Source of the DNA: Austropuccinia psidii
Lineage: Eukaryota; Basidiomycota; Pucciniomycetes; Pucciniales; Sphaerophragmiaceae
Direction: 5' to 3'
Length of the DNA stretch: 64,000 nucleotides
Assembly (NCBI GenBank): GCA_023105745.1
Contig: JALGQZ010000001.1
Span: 54,878,937-54,942,936 of the forward strand
The position numbers and the translations under genes are program-made. Below are positions 11,779 through 23,670 of the stretch, in pieces. Under the pieces are notes generated by a model, which had not been told where the DNA came from, searched no databases, and worked only from the letters and a program-made list of their open reading frames with translations. Within the stretch, counting starts at the first letter, position 1. Each line of letters starts with the position of its first letter.

Positions 11779-14700
11779 TGCAATTGTAACGAGCTTGGCT
11801 GTTGAAATCAATATTATGAAGATTTGAACAATATTGTTCAGCATGGAAGATGTATGTCTGACCCAGCTTGGAAGACACTCCAATTGGAACTAGTAAAACT
11901 CAGGAGACCCCACCCTTTGGTTGATCAGATGTTTTTAGCCCAAAATAGTGACAATGTAAGGACTCTTTCCCTCATTCATTTCAATTATTAATCATTAATC
12001 AAATCTAATTTTCCACAATATTTTGGTGCAGCCAACACAGAATACCCCTGGATGCTCTCACATTGAACAGATATGTCATCAGAATAATGAAAGAAATTTA
12101 CTTTTTGACACCACAAAATATGAAAACAAGACCTTTAAATTCATTGACCCCCATGCTCTGAAAGTTTTGGTTCAAGCTTCCAGCCTATACCTCAAAAATG
12201 GAATGTCCAGAGTTAGTATCAAAGAATTTCTTCTATCAGAAAGGGAAAAGATGACTAGCCTTGGAGAGAAATTAAATTTTGATGGATTATCCATTGCTAA
12301 AGAAATTCCACTTTCAATTGAAACTATTTTGGTTCAGCTGGGCATATCCATGGACTTTGAAAAAAAGATTTGCTATCCAGAATGCTTCAGCTTGTATGAT
12401 CTGACTGAAACAGGGCACATAAACAAACAGTGTACATCCAAATTTATTCAACCTTATCCTTCCTCCATTGTCAAATTAGGATCTCTTGCAAGAAAAGAAT
12501 GTGGTTCTCTTTTATTTAACACTGATGACAAGAATGATACTTCACTTCAAAAACCAATCTGTACCTTTACATACCAATCCTTTCAAAAATGGTTGGCCTC
12601 CCATATGTGGATTCCTGGCTTTGAAAAGCTATTAAATGCTCACAATGCCCACAACTCTCAAGCAGACCCTAAAGTTACTTCTGATATTTGGCACAGCAAA
12701 ATTTGGCACACATTCAAATCTTCCCCACGTAGTAAACAAGCTTTCACAAATAGAACAGGTAATTGGATATTTAGCTTACATGTAGATTGGTTCAATCCAT
12801 TCAGTAACAAAGGGGCTGCAAAATCCATTTCAATTGGTTCAATTCTTCTCACTTGTTTGAATCTTCCTCCAAGTGAACGTCACAAAGAGGAGAACATGTT
12901 TTTATATGCAATAATTCCTGGTCCCAAAGAGCCATCTCTTGATCAAATAAATTCAATCTTGGAGCCTCTTGTGATTGAGCTTCAAATGCTATGGAATTGT
13001 ATTTGGTTTTCCAATACCCACGACTTTCCACAGGGTAGAATTATTAGAGTGGCTTTATTACCTTTAATAGCAGATCTTCCTGCTCTATGTAAGGTGGCTG
13101 GATTTGCCTCTCATTCAGCCAATCTATTTTGCTCCTTTTATAATTTTACAAGGGTGGAAATCAATGAAATAGATATTTCAAAATTTGAAACAAGGAAACA
13201 TGAAAATCATATTTCCAAGGCAAATGAATGGCTCCAACTTCAAACCAAAAAGGAACAAGATGAATTTGTAAAATCACATGTTGTCCGGTGGAGTATTCGA
13301 AATAAACTAGATTACTGGAGACCAATAGACTTTTGTGGCATAGATATTATGCATTGTTTGATTTTAGAGGATATCAAAGACTATTGCATATCATTCCTCA
13401 AGGTGGGGTTGGCTGGTCACGAGTTAGAGCTTCAAAAGAAAAAGCAAAGTTTTTTGGCACACTCAAATCAATCCAAATATCCTTTTTGTTTATTGGGGCA
13501 TCCAAGAAAAAGGCAAAATGAATATGAAAATGATTCTGACCAAATAAGTAGACCCAAGAAACAAAACCTTACAAAAGCTAACTTTTCCCGCATTTGACCT
13601 CCTACATCCCAAAGGCACAAAGGCTCTAGTGAAGCCTCCAGGACCAAAAGTGATCAAAATGCAAAAAGCAACAGAACTTCAAACTCCAGGTATTCCTTTA
13701 GATCCCAGACAACCACTTCTACAGTACTCAACTTATTACCATTTACACATGGTAGTTATTCATTGGTTCCCTCTGATTTATCTTCCGATGATAATCAGTA
13801 TTTAAATCCAATGGGGGATGAAACTCCAAGATTAAAAAAAGACGAATTAGAGGTACTTCGAAAAGTCATCAATCAAACAAAAGTCCCGTCATGGTTTTCT
13901 TGTTTACCCAGAAAATTTGGTTTCAAAAACTTTCAGACACTCAAAGCAGCGGAGTGGCAAATCTTGATGACATTGTATTTACCTTTGGCACTTGTACCAC
14001 TATGGAGTTCACAAATACCTCACAGGGAGGAAAGGGTAAAATGCCCAGGGAACTACCTGCATAATGATCTTCTACTCAAATCACTAATTTCATTAGTTAC
14101 ATTAACAAACATGGTACTCAGAACAAGCATTCATGAAGAAGACCTAGATAAGATTGAAAGTACTACAAAGATCTATCTTCAAACACTCTGTTTGGGTTGG
14201 TCCATGATAAACTCCAAACCTAATCTACACCTAACACAACATTTACCAAAGGTTATCAAGGAGCTAGGGCCACCAAGAAGCTTAGCTGTGTGGGCATACA
14301 AATGAATGAACTGTAAATTTGGGGACATACCATGCAATAATAAGCCATGTTGAGTTTGAATTATATATTTTTATGTCAAAAAATCACCCTCACAATACTT
14401 ACCCACATATAACCAACTGTAGCTGGAATCTTCCAAACAATACTGAAAAGATGGATATCTAAAGTACAATATCAATGGATTTCCAAATTACCTAATCTTC
14501 CACAAAGCGTTGGTAGGAACAATTCCCTCATTGCTCTGCATCAATCAAAAAATATCAGTGCCAGTCATACAATTCAATTGCATGAGGCTATTTTTCAACA
14601 GTGGAAACTACTAGTTTCAAGAGATTTAAGGGATGTTGTAAACCTCTTTGAATGCAAAAAGTCAATAATTTTTGAAAGAAAAGGTATTGCAATGTAAAAT

Positions 14701-15035
14701 CACATGTTGAAGACAGTATCATAGAGTATACCACTAATAATGTCAAATCATTGGGCCATATTGATAATATTGTCACATTAGTTGGAGGTGATCCCAGCAT
14801 ATGGTGGCTAATAATCAAACCTTTTAAGAAGCTTGAAAATAATGAAATAGAAAAAGACCCTTTCCATCCTTTTCCAGATCTCAACTGTTCTATTCTATTG
14901 GACCAGACAGAGGATGCCATAATAATCAACTCCCAATCAGTTTTGGGTCCTTCTGCAAGCCTCAAGAATTCTCCTGGAACCTTTGGAATTGATCAGGCTA
15001 CACTTTTTGGTATCTCTACATTCATCAGTAAGTGA
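11779..15035 (+). pseudogene. Tnp2-type (CACTA/EnSpm-like) transposase, broken
   Basis: Would cut and join the ends of its own DNA transposon. Exon 1 carries a C-x-C-x4-C cluster (CNCNELGC) and ends at 11955; intron 11956-12031 (76 bp, GTAAGG..TGCAG) joins in phase to the main exon. That exon keeps hallmarks of fungal Tnp2 (Transposase_21) proteins: HVDWFNPF (first acidic residue, about 12785), IIPGPKEPS, LIADLPALCKVAGF (second Asp, about 13074) and FCGIDIMHCLILEDIK (third, about 13343), then the tail PNLHLTQHLP..ELGPPRS. In-frame TGA codons at 11803, 13595 and 14303 and a frameshift near 14,685 break it; each time the conserved frame resumes. A further intron is likely at 14349-14422. The C-terminal piece (14751-15032) ends in a DPF..P-rich module. 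A TAA at 11770 may lie outside the exon. Confidence 0.85.
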
Positions 15036-15039
15036 TTCA

Positions 15040-15579
15040 GTGGACTGCCACTCATTATCTCATATATTTTAACAGCTTCTTACCATTTCCTTTCAAACCT
15101 TGCCAGCAATGGATAGGTGATTGAAGCACCACACCCCTTTCAGTCTTAGGTTTCCTTATCAATGCTCACTAAAGATTCCCTTGGATGAAAAACAATACTT
15201 TTCCTTTGTTGATATTGTTATATGCTATTAAATGAAGTTTTTTTTAGAATAATTCACTCAAATCCCTTTTAAAAGAGATTTAAATTGTAAATCTGCTATA
15301 TTAAAACCTCCCAAAGATCTTTCAAGACATAATTTGGTTTTTTGGTGCTGTATAGAACAGGTTTGATCAAATGTGTATATAAACTATCTCTTCTCCACCA
15401 AAATTTCTGTATTTCCACTTCACCAAACTGCTTTAAGCTTTCCTGAGCTTTCTCATCCACCAAATTCATTCTCATATGTTGAATTCTTACTCCAACTCTG
15501 TTTAACATCCTCAAACTTTTATTAATATAATTATCTCATTTTCCTCAATTTAACTCCACTTCTTTAAATTGATCTTACA
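15040..15579. other. spacer between transposase and family C gene
   Basis: No gene seen. AT-rich; the codirectional family C gene starts at 15,580 after a CT-rich leader (about 15530-15575), which may hold its transcription start. Confidence 0.4.
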
Positions 15580-17209
15580 ATGTCTTCCCATGCAATGGGT
15601 GGCTCCCCCTCTGCATTCCACAGAGAAAATTCTGGATCCTCATCTCAAAACCCACCAACAGAGGGTGACTCAATAATCAACTCAGATGGGGAAAACCACG
15701 AAAGCATCCATACTGACTCTACTGGACAGAAATCCATCTTTCTGCAAGATTTGGAAAGACTTGGAATAGAGGATGCAGTTGCACAGAATGCCAGTCAGGA
15801 GGGACAAGAGCAAATAACATCCAGTGGTGAGTATCTTTCTTAAAGCTGATTGAAAATTACTAACTGATTTGGCTTTCAGTTGTTGGAGTACAATTCAGGA
15901 TTCAACAAGAAGAGGACCAACAGAGGGCTAGAAATAATAAGAGAATTCTGCAAGGGAGAAATCACTGCATTACAAGATTGGTAACAAAGAACAATCTTCC
16001 AACTCAGGCATCAACTGAATCAGTCCACTTGCGAGAATTTATCTACTTCTGAATGGGTATGCCACCTTCTGTAGCTCACTTCCCACCCAATCCTACCAAT
16101 GATGAAGAGGAATTTCACATTCATTGGGTCAAAAACCGAGCTAAACACATCAAGACCCATTTGGCAACCTTTGAATATGGACTGAGAGATTGTCCAATTA
16201 GTGAGTGCCAAATTCTGGTCAAACAAGAAATCACCTCTATATCTCAACGATTGCAGCCACCTGAATTTAAACAAAGTCGTGATGTTCTCAATAACAAGAT
16301 CAAGGTCTCCATAGTTGAAAAGCGTGCTTGTGAAAAGGAATGCAAGCTAGTAGGCCTCAAGAGAATTACCTTCCAATGGGGAACCTCATTCAAGAACTCC
16401 ACTTCGAAAGCAGCCGTAGGCAACATTATCTCCAAGCATTTTTTTAATTGGAGCCAGACTCAACCCAGCTTAAATATCAACAATTCTGATCAACTGAACC
16501 TATTAATTGAATGTTGGGTCAATGGAAGGGGTAAAGAAATGAAAAGGCTTTCAAAACTTGGCCAGGCTGCAGAGGAGGTTAAATTTCAAAAAGCGACGAA
16601 ATCCAAAAACACTAGAGGGAGGCAGAATGTACGTGCTTATTATTTTGTTAGACATACACCAAGCTCTAACATTACTTTGATATTTATGTTACAACTGCCC
16701 ATTTCAAAATAGCACGTCAATTATTTCCTCAAAACAACCATTTCTCTGCAATATATACTGATATAAAAGCAACTTCAGATGTAGAGGATAATTCTGACTT
16801 GGGAAAAGCATCAAAAAGACTTGTTGGAGTTTGGCGTAGTGAAGCTTTGACCTTGTGTACAAGGCAATTGGATCTAGCAATGACCCTTGGTGCCAAAACG
16901 CAGCTTGAAAAGAATAGAGTTCAACGTATTCTTCATAGGGATGGAGAGAAATTAGACTATAATTCTGATTTAACTAATGTCCCACACTGCTTTCCTTTAG
17001 ATTGTTATTCCACAATATGCTTAAACACAATTCCAGAAGTTGAAAGAAACCACTTACTGGTAAAAGAACCAATTGGACTCCAAAATATTTTATTAGAGAT
17101 TGAGGCCAAGACAAAAAGGGGACGCCACATCATACAGAGGCCAGGAAGATCTTCTCTCAGTGGAATTGAAGCTGGTTCAAGTAGTCATAACTGTATGAAT
17201 CCTGAATAA
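15580..17209 (+). pseudogene. uncharacterised accessory 'family C' protein, copy 1
   Basis: Starts MSSHAMGGSPSAFHR with a Ser/Glu-rich N-terminus. Intron 15827-15879 (53 bp, GTGAGT..TTTCAG) joins in phase to exon 2, which has TGA at 16050-16052 and then continues (MPPSVAHFPPNP). The central part holds ITFQWGTSFKNS, a pattern shared with copy 2 (STFAWNQCWESKWN). A second intron ends at 16712; its donor is GTACGT at 16629 or GTGCTT at 16633, and only the latter keeps phase. Exon 3 holds SDVEDNSD, then VGVWRSEALTL, a run ending VPHCFPLDCYS and VERNHLLV, matching SDTEDENG, KSPWRSALF, VPIGLPENLYS and EKLMLQ in copy 2. The C-terminus is basic (KTKRGRHIIQRPGRSS). It follows Tnp2 on the same strand inside the dyad-repeat brackets. 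Possibly DNA binding; unproven. Confidence 0.6.
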
Positions 17210-17237
17210 TGTTTATCTCCTAGTCCTTTTTTGTATC

Positions 17238-17600
17238 CAAGCTTAGAGTTTTGTAATAGATGTATTTGGAAATATAATTGGAGATAAATTATATTAACAA
17301 TTCACCAATTGAGTGAATTAATAACCAAGTCAAAATATGCCTTTCAAAATCATGACTGGCAGTCATAAAATTAATATTTTTGTAGTGTATTTGAGAGCTG
17401 AAGTGTCCTATATGTTTGTCAAGCTTAGAGTTTAGTAATAAATGTACTTCAAAAGAAAACATGATTTAAAATATTTTGAAAAGTCACCCATTGTGAGCAT
17501 TTATAATTTAGCCACAATGTGTGCTTTCACAATTATGACCATCAGTCATAAATTTGTAATTTATTTAATGTTTTCAAAGCTGAACTGTGCTATAGGTTCT
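17238..17600. repeat. diverged tandem repeat of about 182 bp carrying the satellite dyad
   Basis: AAGCTTAGAGTTTTGTAATA at 17238 recurs as AAGCTTAGAGTTTAGTAATA at about 17420; a third, worn unit may follow. Each unit has a centrally placed dyad (ATGACTGGCAGTCAT near 17352; TTATGACCATCAGTCATAA near 17533). The second, with the following ATTTGTA, matches the P1 dyad plus ATTTGTA of the upstream 165-bp satellite closely. It lies just after the family C gene, mirroring the array upstream of Tnp2. Confidence 0.75.
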
Positions 17601-17885
17601 CAAAATAATTTAATATATAAGCCTCTTATTTATGCCTGCTTTGGCTTTCAATTTCCCCCAAGCTATTATATATTGAGCAATGCTCAAACAAAACTATAGA
17701 CATTTATCAAAAGTCATCATTATATATGCCTTCCCAAAATCCTACATTCCATAATAGTCCAATCTGTCTTGAACACTGTAAAGAACGCCCACCATCTTTT
17801 TTTTCAATTTCATTTCAAAAATAAATTTATAAGCTTATTTATAGTAATTAAACCTCAGTCAATTTCAGATAATCACTGCTCCAAA

Positions 17886-19961
17886 ATGGATCCATTACTT
17901 GAAATAGAGCCAAAGCAAGTTGAAAAATCAAAATTCATATCCAAAATCTCCAGATTTCTCCCTTCTCTCAAGCTTTCTACCTGTGATACTCACTTTCCTG
18001 AATATGCAAGAAAAAAAATTCAAGAGGTCTCCAAAATACTTGAAGATGATCTGTATCGTATGTTTTTCCAGCTTTTGCTCATATGGAGCCATTTTTAATT
18101 GGAATTCAAATCATCATTTATGTGTACAGCTAGGTGGATCATTACCCCCTGAAGCCAAGGTTGTTATTTCAGCATCCTCCCAAACATCAATAAAGAGTTA
18201 TTTCATATCTTCTTCTAGTATGAGTAATAAAAAGGGCAAAATTTACCAAAGTATAAAGGAAAAGAATCAAGAAGTATGTCTCAATATTTTATTTAGGCTT
18301 TACTCAAAGATTGATTATATTCCCTGAATTTTCTTTCTTAAAAATTGGAATGCAATTATGATACTGAGAAATCACACCCAAATAACCAGTTAGATTCTCA
18401 AAATCTACAACCAGGACTATTCCAACCTCAAAATGATTTTGAAAAAGCCCTATCAACATCAAAATCCAGCCCTGAAGTCAATAGCATTTCTCAAAATGAT
18501 CAATCAAATACACAAAGCTTTCAATCTTTCTCCATGACAAAAAAAGAAAAATCAAAAATAGAGGAGCCCTTGATACAACCTACATCTACCAAACACTCCA
18601 AAGAACAACCTAACTCCAATTTCATACTTGTAGATAACAACCCATCAACTTCAAAAGTAATGCAAACCAGTAATGAAGAGCCTACAACATCCCACAAGAA
18701 GAAAAAGCTTCCTCAATCCGGATTATTCAATCCCATTCACTTGGATCACTTTGAAGAAAAAATCAGCCATTATCAGCCACTTTCTGTATCCTCATGGAAG
18801 AAATGCCAGGTTAATGTTGAAACTCCAGTAAGAGCACAATTCCAGGAAATTCCCCAAAGGCCATTTTCTACCAAACTACCCAAAGGAATACACTTTCAAA
18901 GTATTGGATCTCTTAGCATTACCAAATGGCTAGTGGATTTGGATCAATCTGGTAAATAAAAAAGACATTCATTCATGTTTCATCCAGAACATTGATATTT
19001 ACTTGCTTTTTTCAGGATGAGATATCTTTTCACCAAAGAAATATGATCCTTTCAATGATACTGACGCTTGGAATGTCCCTATCTTTACTCTGGATTCTAC
19101 AATTTCAATGCCAAACATTCCCAAATCACACCAACCCCTCTTTCAATTGGCACAATCCCTCTTTGTCCCTAATCTTCAAAAGAAACAGTTCTGGGCCAAT
19201 CTAATACTGGATTCAATATCAGTTTCTGCACAAGATCTCATACAACCTGAAAAGTTTGAAATCACAAAATCAACAGAAGATGATCCCTTGTTAGTTCAAA
19301 GACTCAGCCTGGAATTTCTAGTGTCCTGCCTCAGCACAAGACCATCCATTCAGCTCAAATTGAAAAAACCCTTGACGAAAAGGAGGAAAACCAGCCAATT
19401 CATTATGGAATGAATAGCTTAATATCTTTCAATGATTCCATTTTACATCTTATGATCTCATATGTCCTGATACTAGCACCTTCAAAAGTTCTTCCAGTCA
19501 ATATTCCTGATGGATTTTTGCTCACTCATAAAAGGTCCAAAGAACACCTTAAGACCTTATCAGAGCTACAATCAAAAATAGGCTTAGTTAAGCCCTGCTA
19601 TCATATTTTAGCTTCATTTCTTGCTTCTGGGGTAATAGGCTTAATGGTTTGCTCAAGAGATTTGAGAAAAAGCTCAGCTAAAGGAGCAATGCAGATGATT
19701 GAAATTACTGATAGTGTTATTTCTGAGGAAAGGCCTTATGAGCCTATTTGGAAGAGAACAAATGCATATATTTTGGATCTTTTTAACAACGCATTTTTCT
19801 CAAAAACCCATGAATTTGTTCCCACTGCTCCAAAAAAATTGGAAGTGGCCAAATGTTTAGTATTGGACTTCAGTGAGGAATGGCTTGAAAAAAATACCAT
19901 AGATGGACAACCTGTACTAGATCTCCCTGATAAAGCCAATATAAAAACCTTATTAATTTGA
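17886..19961 (+). pseudogene. uncharacterised 'family B' protein, copy 2
   Basis: Starts at ATG 17886 (MDPLLEIEPKQVEKSKF). The N-terminal part has at least two short introns (donors GTATGT at 18058 and about 18273); the exact phase of the first could not be settled. A long Ser/Asn/Gln-rich linker (18370-18950) follows, then an intron with donor GTAAAT at about 18953 and acceptor near 19015. After the acceptor either an in-frame TGA (19017-19019) or use of a slightly later AG gives DIFSPKKYDPFND. The globular C-terminus carries WANLILDSISVSAQD, HLMISYVLIL, a GVIGLM turn and LVLDFSEEWLEKN, matching copy 1 at 3344-5280. The frame changes between 19,290 and 19,410, by an indel or an unseen splice. 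Function unknown. Confidence 0.6.
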
Positions 19962-20239
19962 TCAGTTTTTTCTGTAATTTAATTTTATTCCTTCAAAACA
20001 GGATGATTTTTATTCAAATAATCTTTGAGTGTGCTAAGATTACTTTGCTTCACCTGATACCTCATTTCTTACTTTCCCAAATAAGCTCCTTTTACACAAG
20101 ATAGCTTCTTTCAGGCTCATTCAAGCTGTAAGAAATAACTACAGGGCTCCAGAATCCTCTCATTTATGATAAATAGGAGCTTTTCTCTTGATTCTTCCAC
20201 CTATAACCAGAAATTTGAATTTAATTAACCTGTTTTACT

Positions 20240-21352
20240 ATGCCTAAAGCTTCAAATTACTTTTTTGAGACCTCTATACCCCAATCAAACAGGACTATCA
20301 ACAAGATATTACATCCCATAATCCCACCACCTACCAGTGCAATACCAAGATCCATACATCAATTATGCTGGTTGATCATGGAAATCAACTATTTTGAATA
20401 TCCATCTGATATAAAAAGTTGGAAATCTCTTCCATCAGAAGAAAGTCTCAAAATTGTTGTGAACTTACCCTTTTCTTGCACTGATAATCCAATTACAAAT
20501 CCCCATAATCACAACTCAGGAGAGGATAGACCGTCTATAAACCCAAGAATATTAATTTCAGCAATGTACAAAACTATGTTTCTAGAGGATCTCTTCAAAT
20601 CAGGCTTCCCAATGTCAACCTTTGCTTGGAATCAATGTTGGGAATCAAAATGGAATCAAATATTTGCAAAATTTGTTCTCAAGCAGTGGAACTATTTACA
20701 CCAACAAGGAGAATTGAAAATATTCTTGATAAATCCAAAGGATAATATGCATAATAATAAATCTTTAATACTAATGCGCTGGTTCAGAGGGAAACAAGCG
20801 GATCTTAAGAATGATAAATTGGTTCTTGAAGCACTTTCAAAAAAAGCCAGTCAGAAGCAGAAATCAAGGTGGCGTAAAAAAGTATGTTTTTATTTTATTT
20901 GTGATTGATTTTTACACTAATTGATGTTATTTAATATTCAGTTATCATCAAATCGCTGAGAGACATTGCTATCATGGAACATTAATCAAGATGAAGCTTC
21001 CATATTTGATGAGCCACGATGCTGCTCTGATACTGAAGATGAAAATGGATCATTAATAAAACTAAAGTCCCCTTGGAGGTCAGCTTTATTCTCAAAGTTA
21101 GCAACTCAATTAGATTCTCTATTAATTCAAAAGCAAATTAAAAAAAGTAAATTCAATAGAATTCTAAATGTCTTGGAAAGTAGAAGAGTACAAAGTGGTA
21201 TTTTTGAGAAAGAAGCAAAAGTTCCAATTGGACTTCCAGAAAATCTTTATTCAAATGATTATATTTCCAAGCTTACTAATGATGAGAAGCTAATGTTACA
21301 ATCAAAGGCATGTATAGATATTCATCATTTACTTCAACTATCTGAAACCTAA
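20240..21352 (+). pseudogene. uncharacterised accessory 'family C' protein, copy 2
   Basis: ATG at 20240 (MPKASNYFFETSIPQ). Exon 1 holds an aromatic region (STFAWNQCWESKWN ... KFVLKQWNYL) and a basic end (KQKSRWRKK). Intron 20882-20941 (60 bp, GTATGT..ATTCAG) is in phase. Exon 2 opens with a TGA at 20957-20959 (SSNR*ETLLS) and then reads DEPRCCSDTEDENG, KSPWRSALF, VPIGLPENLYSND and DEKLMLQ, the same order as in copy 1 at 15,580-17,209. TAA ends it at 21350. Apart from the one TGA the frame is intact. It sits between family B copy 2 (same strand) and the SNF2 relic (convergent, about 150 bp away). I suspect a DNA-binding partner of rust transposases but cannot name the fold. Confidence 0.6.
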
Positions 21353-21501
21353 AAAAATAATTCATGATTCTTCTATTGTTTCCACAATCAATTTTTCCAA
21401 TTCATGATCCACAGTACCTAAATTTCCAATTCTCAACCTAATGTGAAATAAAGAATTTTTAGCTACTAAAAAAGATAAATATTGGTTGAGTATAAACTAT
21501 C

Positions 21502-23670
21502 TTACATCTGAAGCTGCTGTTTCTTCCTTCTAACTTGCTGAATATTCACCTCAATACTACCAACAGTTATATAATGAAATACATGAACTTCTTTCTTTTG
21601 ACCTAGCCAATAAAGCCTATCAACTGCTTGATCATCAGTTGAAGGGTTCCAACCTGGTTCCTAATTTAATTAATTGGAATAATATTAGATTAAGCTTCAA
21701 GTGTATCTAAATACTGTCTTACCATTATGTAGACATTTTGAGAACATCTTAGATCAATACCAACACCACCTGTGCCTTTTCATGTAAGAAGAACTTGAGA
21801 TTTTGGATTTTTTCTGAATTCGCCAAGGATTTGTATCCTTTGATCATTTTTGAGCATTCTATGCATCATCAAATTGGATATTCCACTTTCATCCAGTGCA
21901 ATTTCAATACTTTTTACAATATTTGATCAATAAAATCATTCAAATGACAGGTAGTAGAAGGATTTGAGCTCACATATCAAGAAACCTTTTGTATTCTGAA
22001 AAAACAACTGTTTTGGGATATCTTAAGCCTGGCTCCGTCTGAAAAAACTCCTTGAGATTGCTAACAAGATGCACCACTTTGGGTCCTTCTTTCCAGGTAT
22101 ATCTCCTTCCCCCTTCTTCCCTTTCTATTACTGCTGGATGATTGCAAAGCTGCCTTAAATCTGATAATCTGGAGAAAAATTCTGATGAATCCCATTGAAC
22201 TGCTTTGGACCTCTGTTTTCCATACAATGCACTAAACCCTTCATGCTTTTTGAAATAAAGTGTTTTCCATGGCTCATAGATCTAAATTCCAACTCCATGT
22301 TTCACTTTCTTGGGAAGATACAGTGGGTTGGCTTTCAATCTTCTCAAGGTGAGTGTTTGCATTATAAGCTGTAATGATTGGATTGCCATTTGATTCTCAG
22401 ATGATATTTGTTTGATTATGCAATCTTCCCATAAAGGCTTGAGATTTAATGGTTCTACTTGTAAAAACCTCAACAGACTATGAAGATCCCAAATATTGTT
22501 TTGTAATGGTGTTCCTGTAAGGCATAACTTTCTTTCAGATTTTAAATTCAATATTGTGAATGCTCTATGAGTAGATTGTTCCTTTATGTAGCTAATTGAT
22601 GTAAAAATTTCAGTACTTTTTTATTTAAGAATCCCAAAGAGAAGCTTACTGTGCTTTATCCAACAATATTCTGAACCAATTCACCAAAAGAGGATTTATT
22701 CTCATCCCATGAACATCATCAACATTATAACCAGCAATAACATCATATGTGGTGATGATAATTGCATTCTGCTTCAAATTTTTGAATTAAATGAAATTAC
22801 AATTGGAACCATGGAATATTGAATATGGTAAACTACCATCATGAAAATGTAGTCTTATTTCATTCTCCCATTTGTGTAAAGTAGAAAGTGGTACAATGAT
22901 CAAAGTATCTGGGACATGGTCCTTAGATATTTCTGAGTACTTTAATGCTTCATTTTGTGTTTTTTTAATCAAGCATAAAGTTGTCAACGATTTTCCAAGT
23001 CCCATATCATCAGCCAATATTCCACCCCTACTTTTGCAAACAATATCTTGTGGTATCAGCCCATTTTCAACAGCATTAGAAAAAACTTTTTTAATCCATA
23101 AGTTATCTGGATGTTTCCATAGATTTTCACAAATGTTTTCCATATTATTTTCAATATTTAAAAGAAAGGAAATACCCTGGATTTGGTGCGATGAAAGATT
23201 GGTTTTACAATTAGGTATTGAAGTAACAGAACTAGTTAAACTTGTATTGTTGGAAGCTTGATAATGAGCACAATCTTGAGGAATATCAATAAATAAAGGT
23301 GAGCTATAGTTTCCAATATGTCTCAGAGCCATGTTTGCATTCTTGAAAGCCTCTCTTGTTTGGAAAATATTCCCTTTATCCACAAAAACACATCCATGTA
23401 ATAGGATATTTTTATCTTTATTCTTGAAATTTATGAAAGAATTTATAAAAAGCACTTCATTAGTGTTTTTGTATTTTTTATATGTTTCAGGATTCAAGAC
23501 TTCAGCCACTCCTCCAAAAATATCAAGCAGTGGACCCAGATGGAAACTCTGGAAAGAATTAAGGCTCCCAAGATGACTTAAGTTAGATTCTAATAGTATA
23601 TGAAAAGAATTAAATACTCTTATGAATATTATTGAGCTCAGAGAGGTTGGAAAGGATTGTTCAATATTGA
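21502..23670 (-). pseudogene. SNF2-family (Rad5/HLTF-like) ATPase, broken and with altered motifs
   Basis: SNF2 proteins use ATP to move along DNA and remodel nucleoprotein. Exon 1 (from about 23,670, start uncertain) holds motif I, ADDMGLGKS (intact), then SDTLIIVPLSTLHKWENEI-type sequence; TAA at 22785 interrupts it before IIITTYDVI. Introns: 22592-22649, 21910-21973 and 21661-21722, all 58-64 bp. Motif II reads D-K-A-H instead of DEAH (Lys codon 22655-22657, His completed across the intron). Motif III is LTGTPLQNN. A TAG at 22280 and a TGA at 21780 (in LLT*KGTGGVGIDL, motif V) follow. Motif VI is QAVDRLYWLGQ, with Trp (21607-21609) for the second Arg. I see no RING insert. It ends QQLQM, TAA at 21502. 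Both altered motifs are catalytic, so the ancestor of this copy was already, or has since become, inactive. Confidence 0.82.

Noticed and set aside
11684..11878. minus-strand ORF of 64 codons
   Set aside because: Antisense to Tnp2 exon 1, whose CNCNELGC and splice-phase continuity support the plus strand.
22872..23261. 129-codon plus-strand ORF
   Set aside because: Antisense shadow of the SNF2 exon that holds motif I.
467..23670. Nuclear reassignment of TGA to an amino acid
   Set aside because: Retroelement genes in the same window are also closed by TAA and TAG within conserved frames, and the family B and SNF2 relics have TAA/TAG; decay is the simpler reading.
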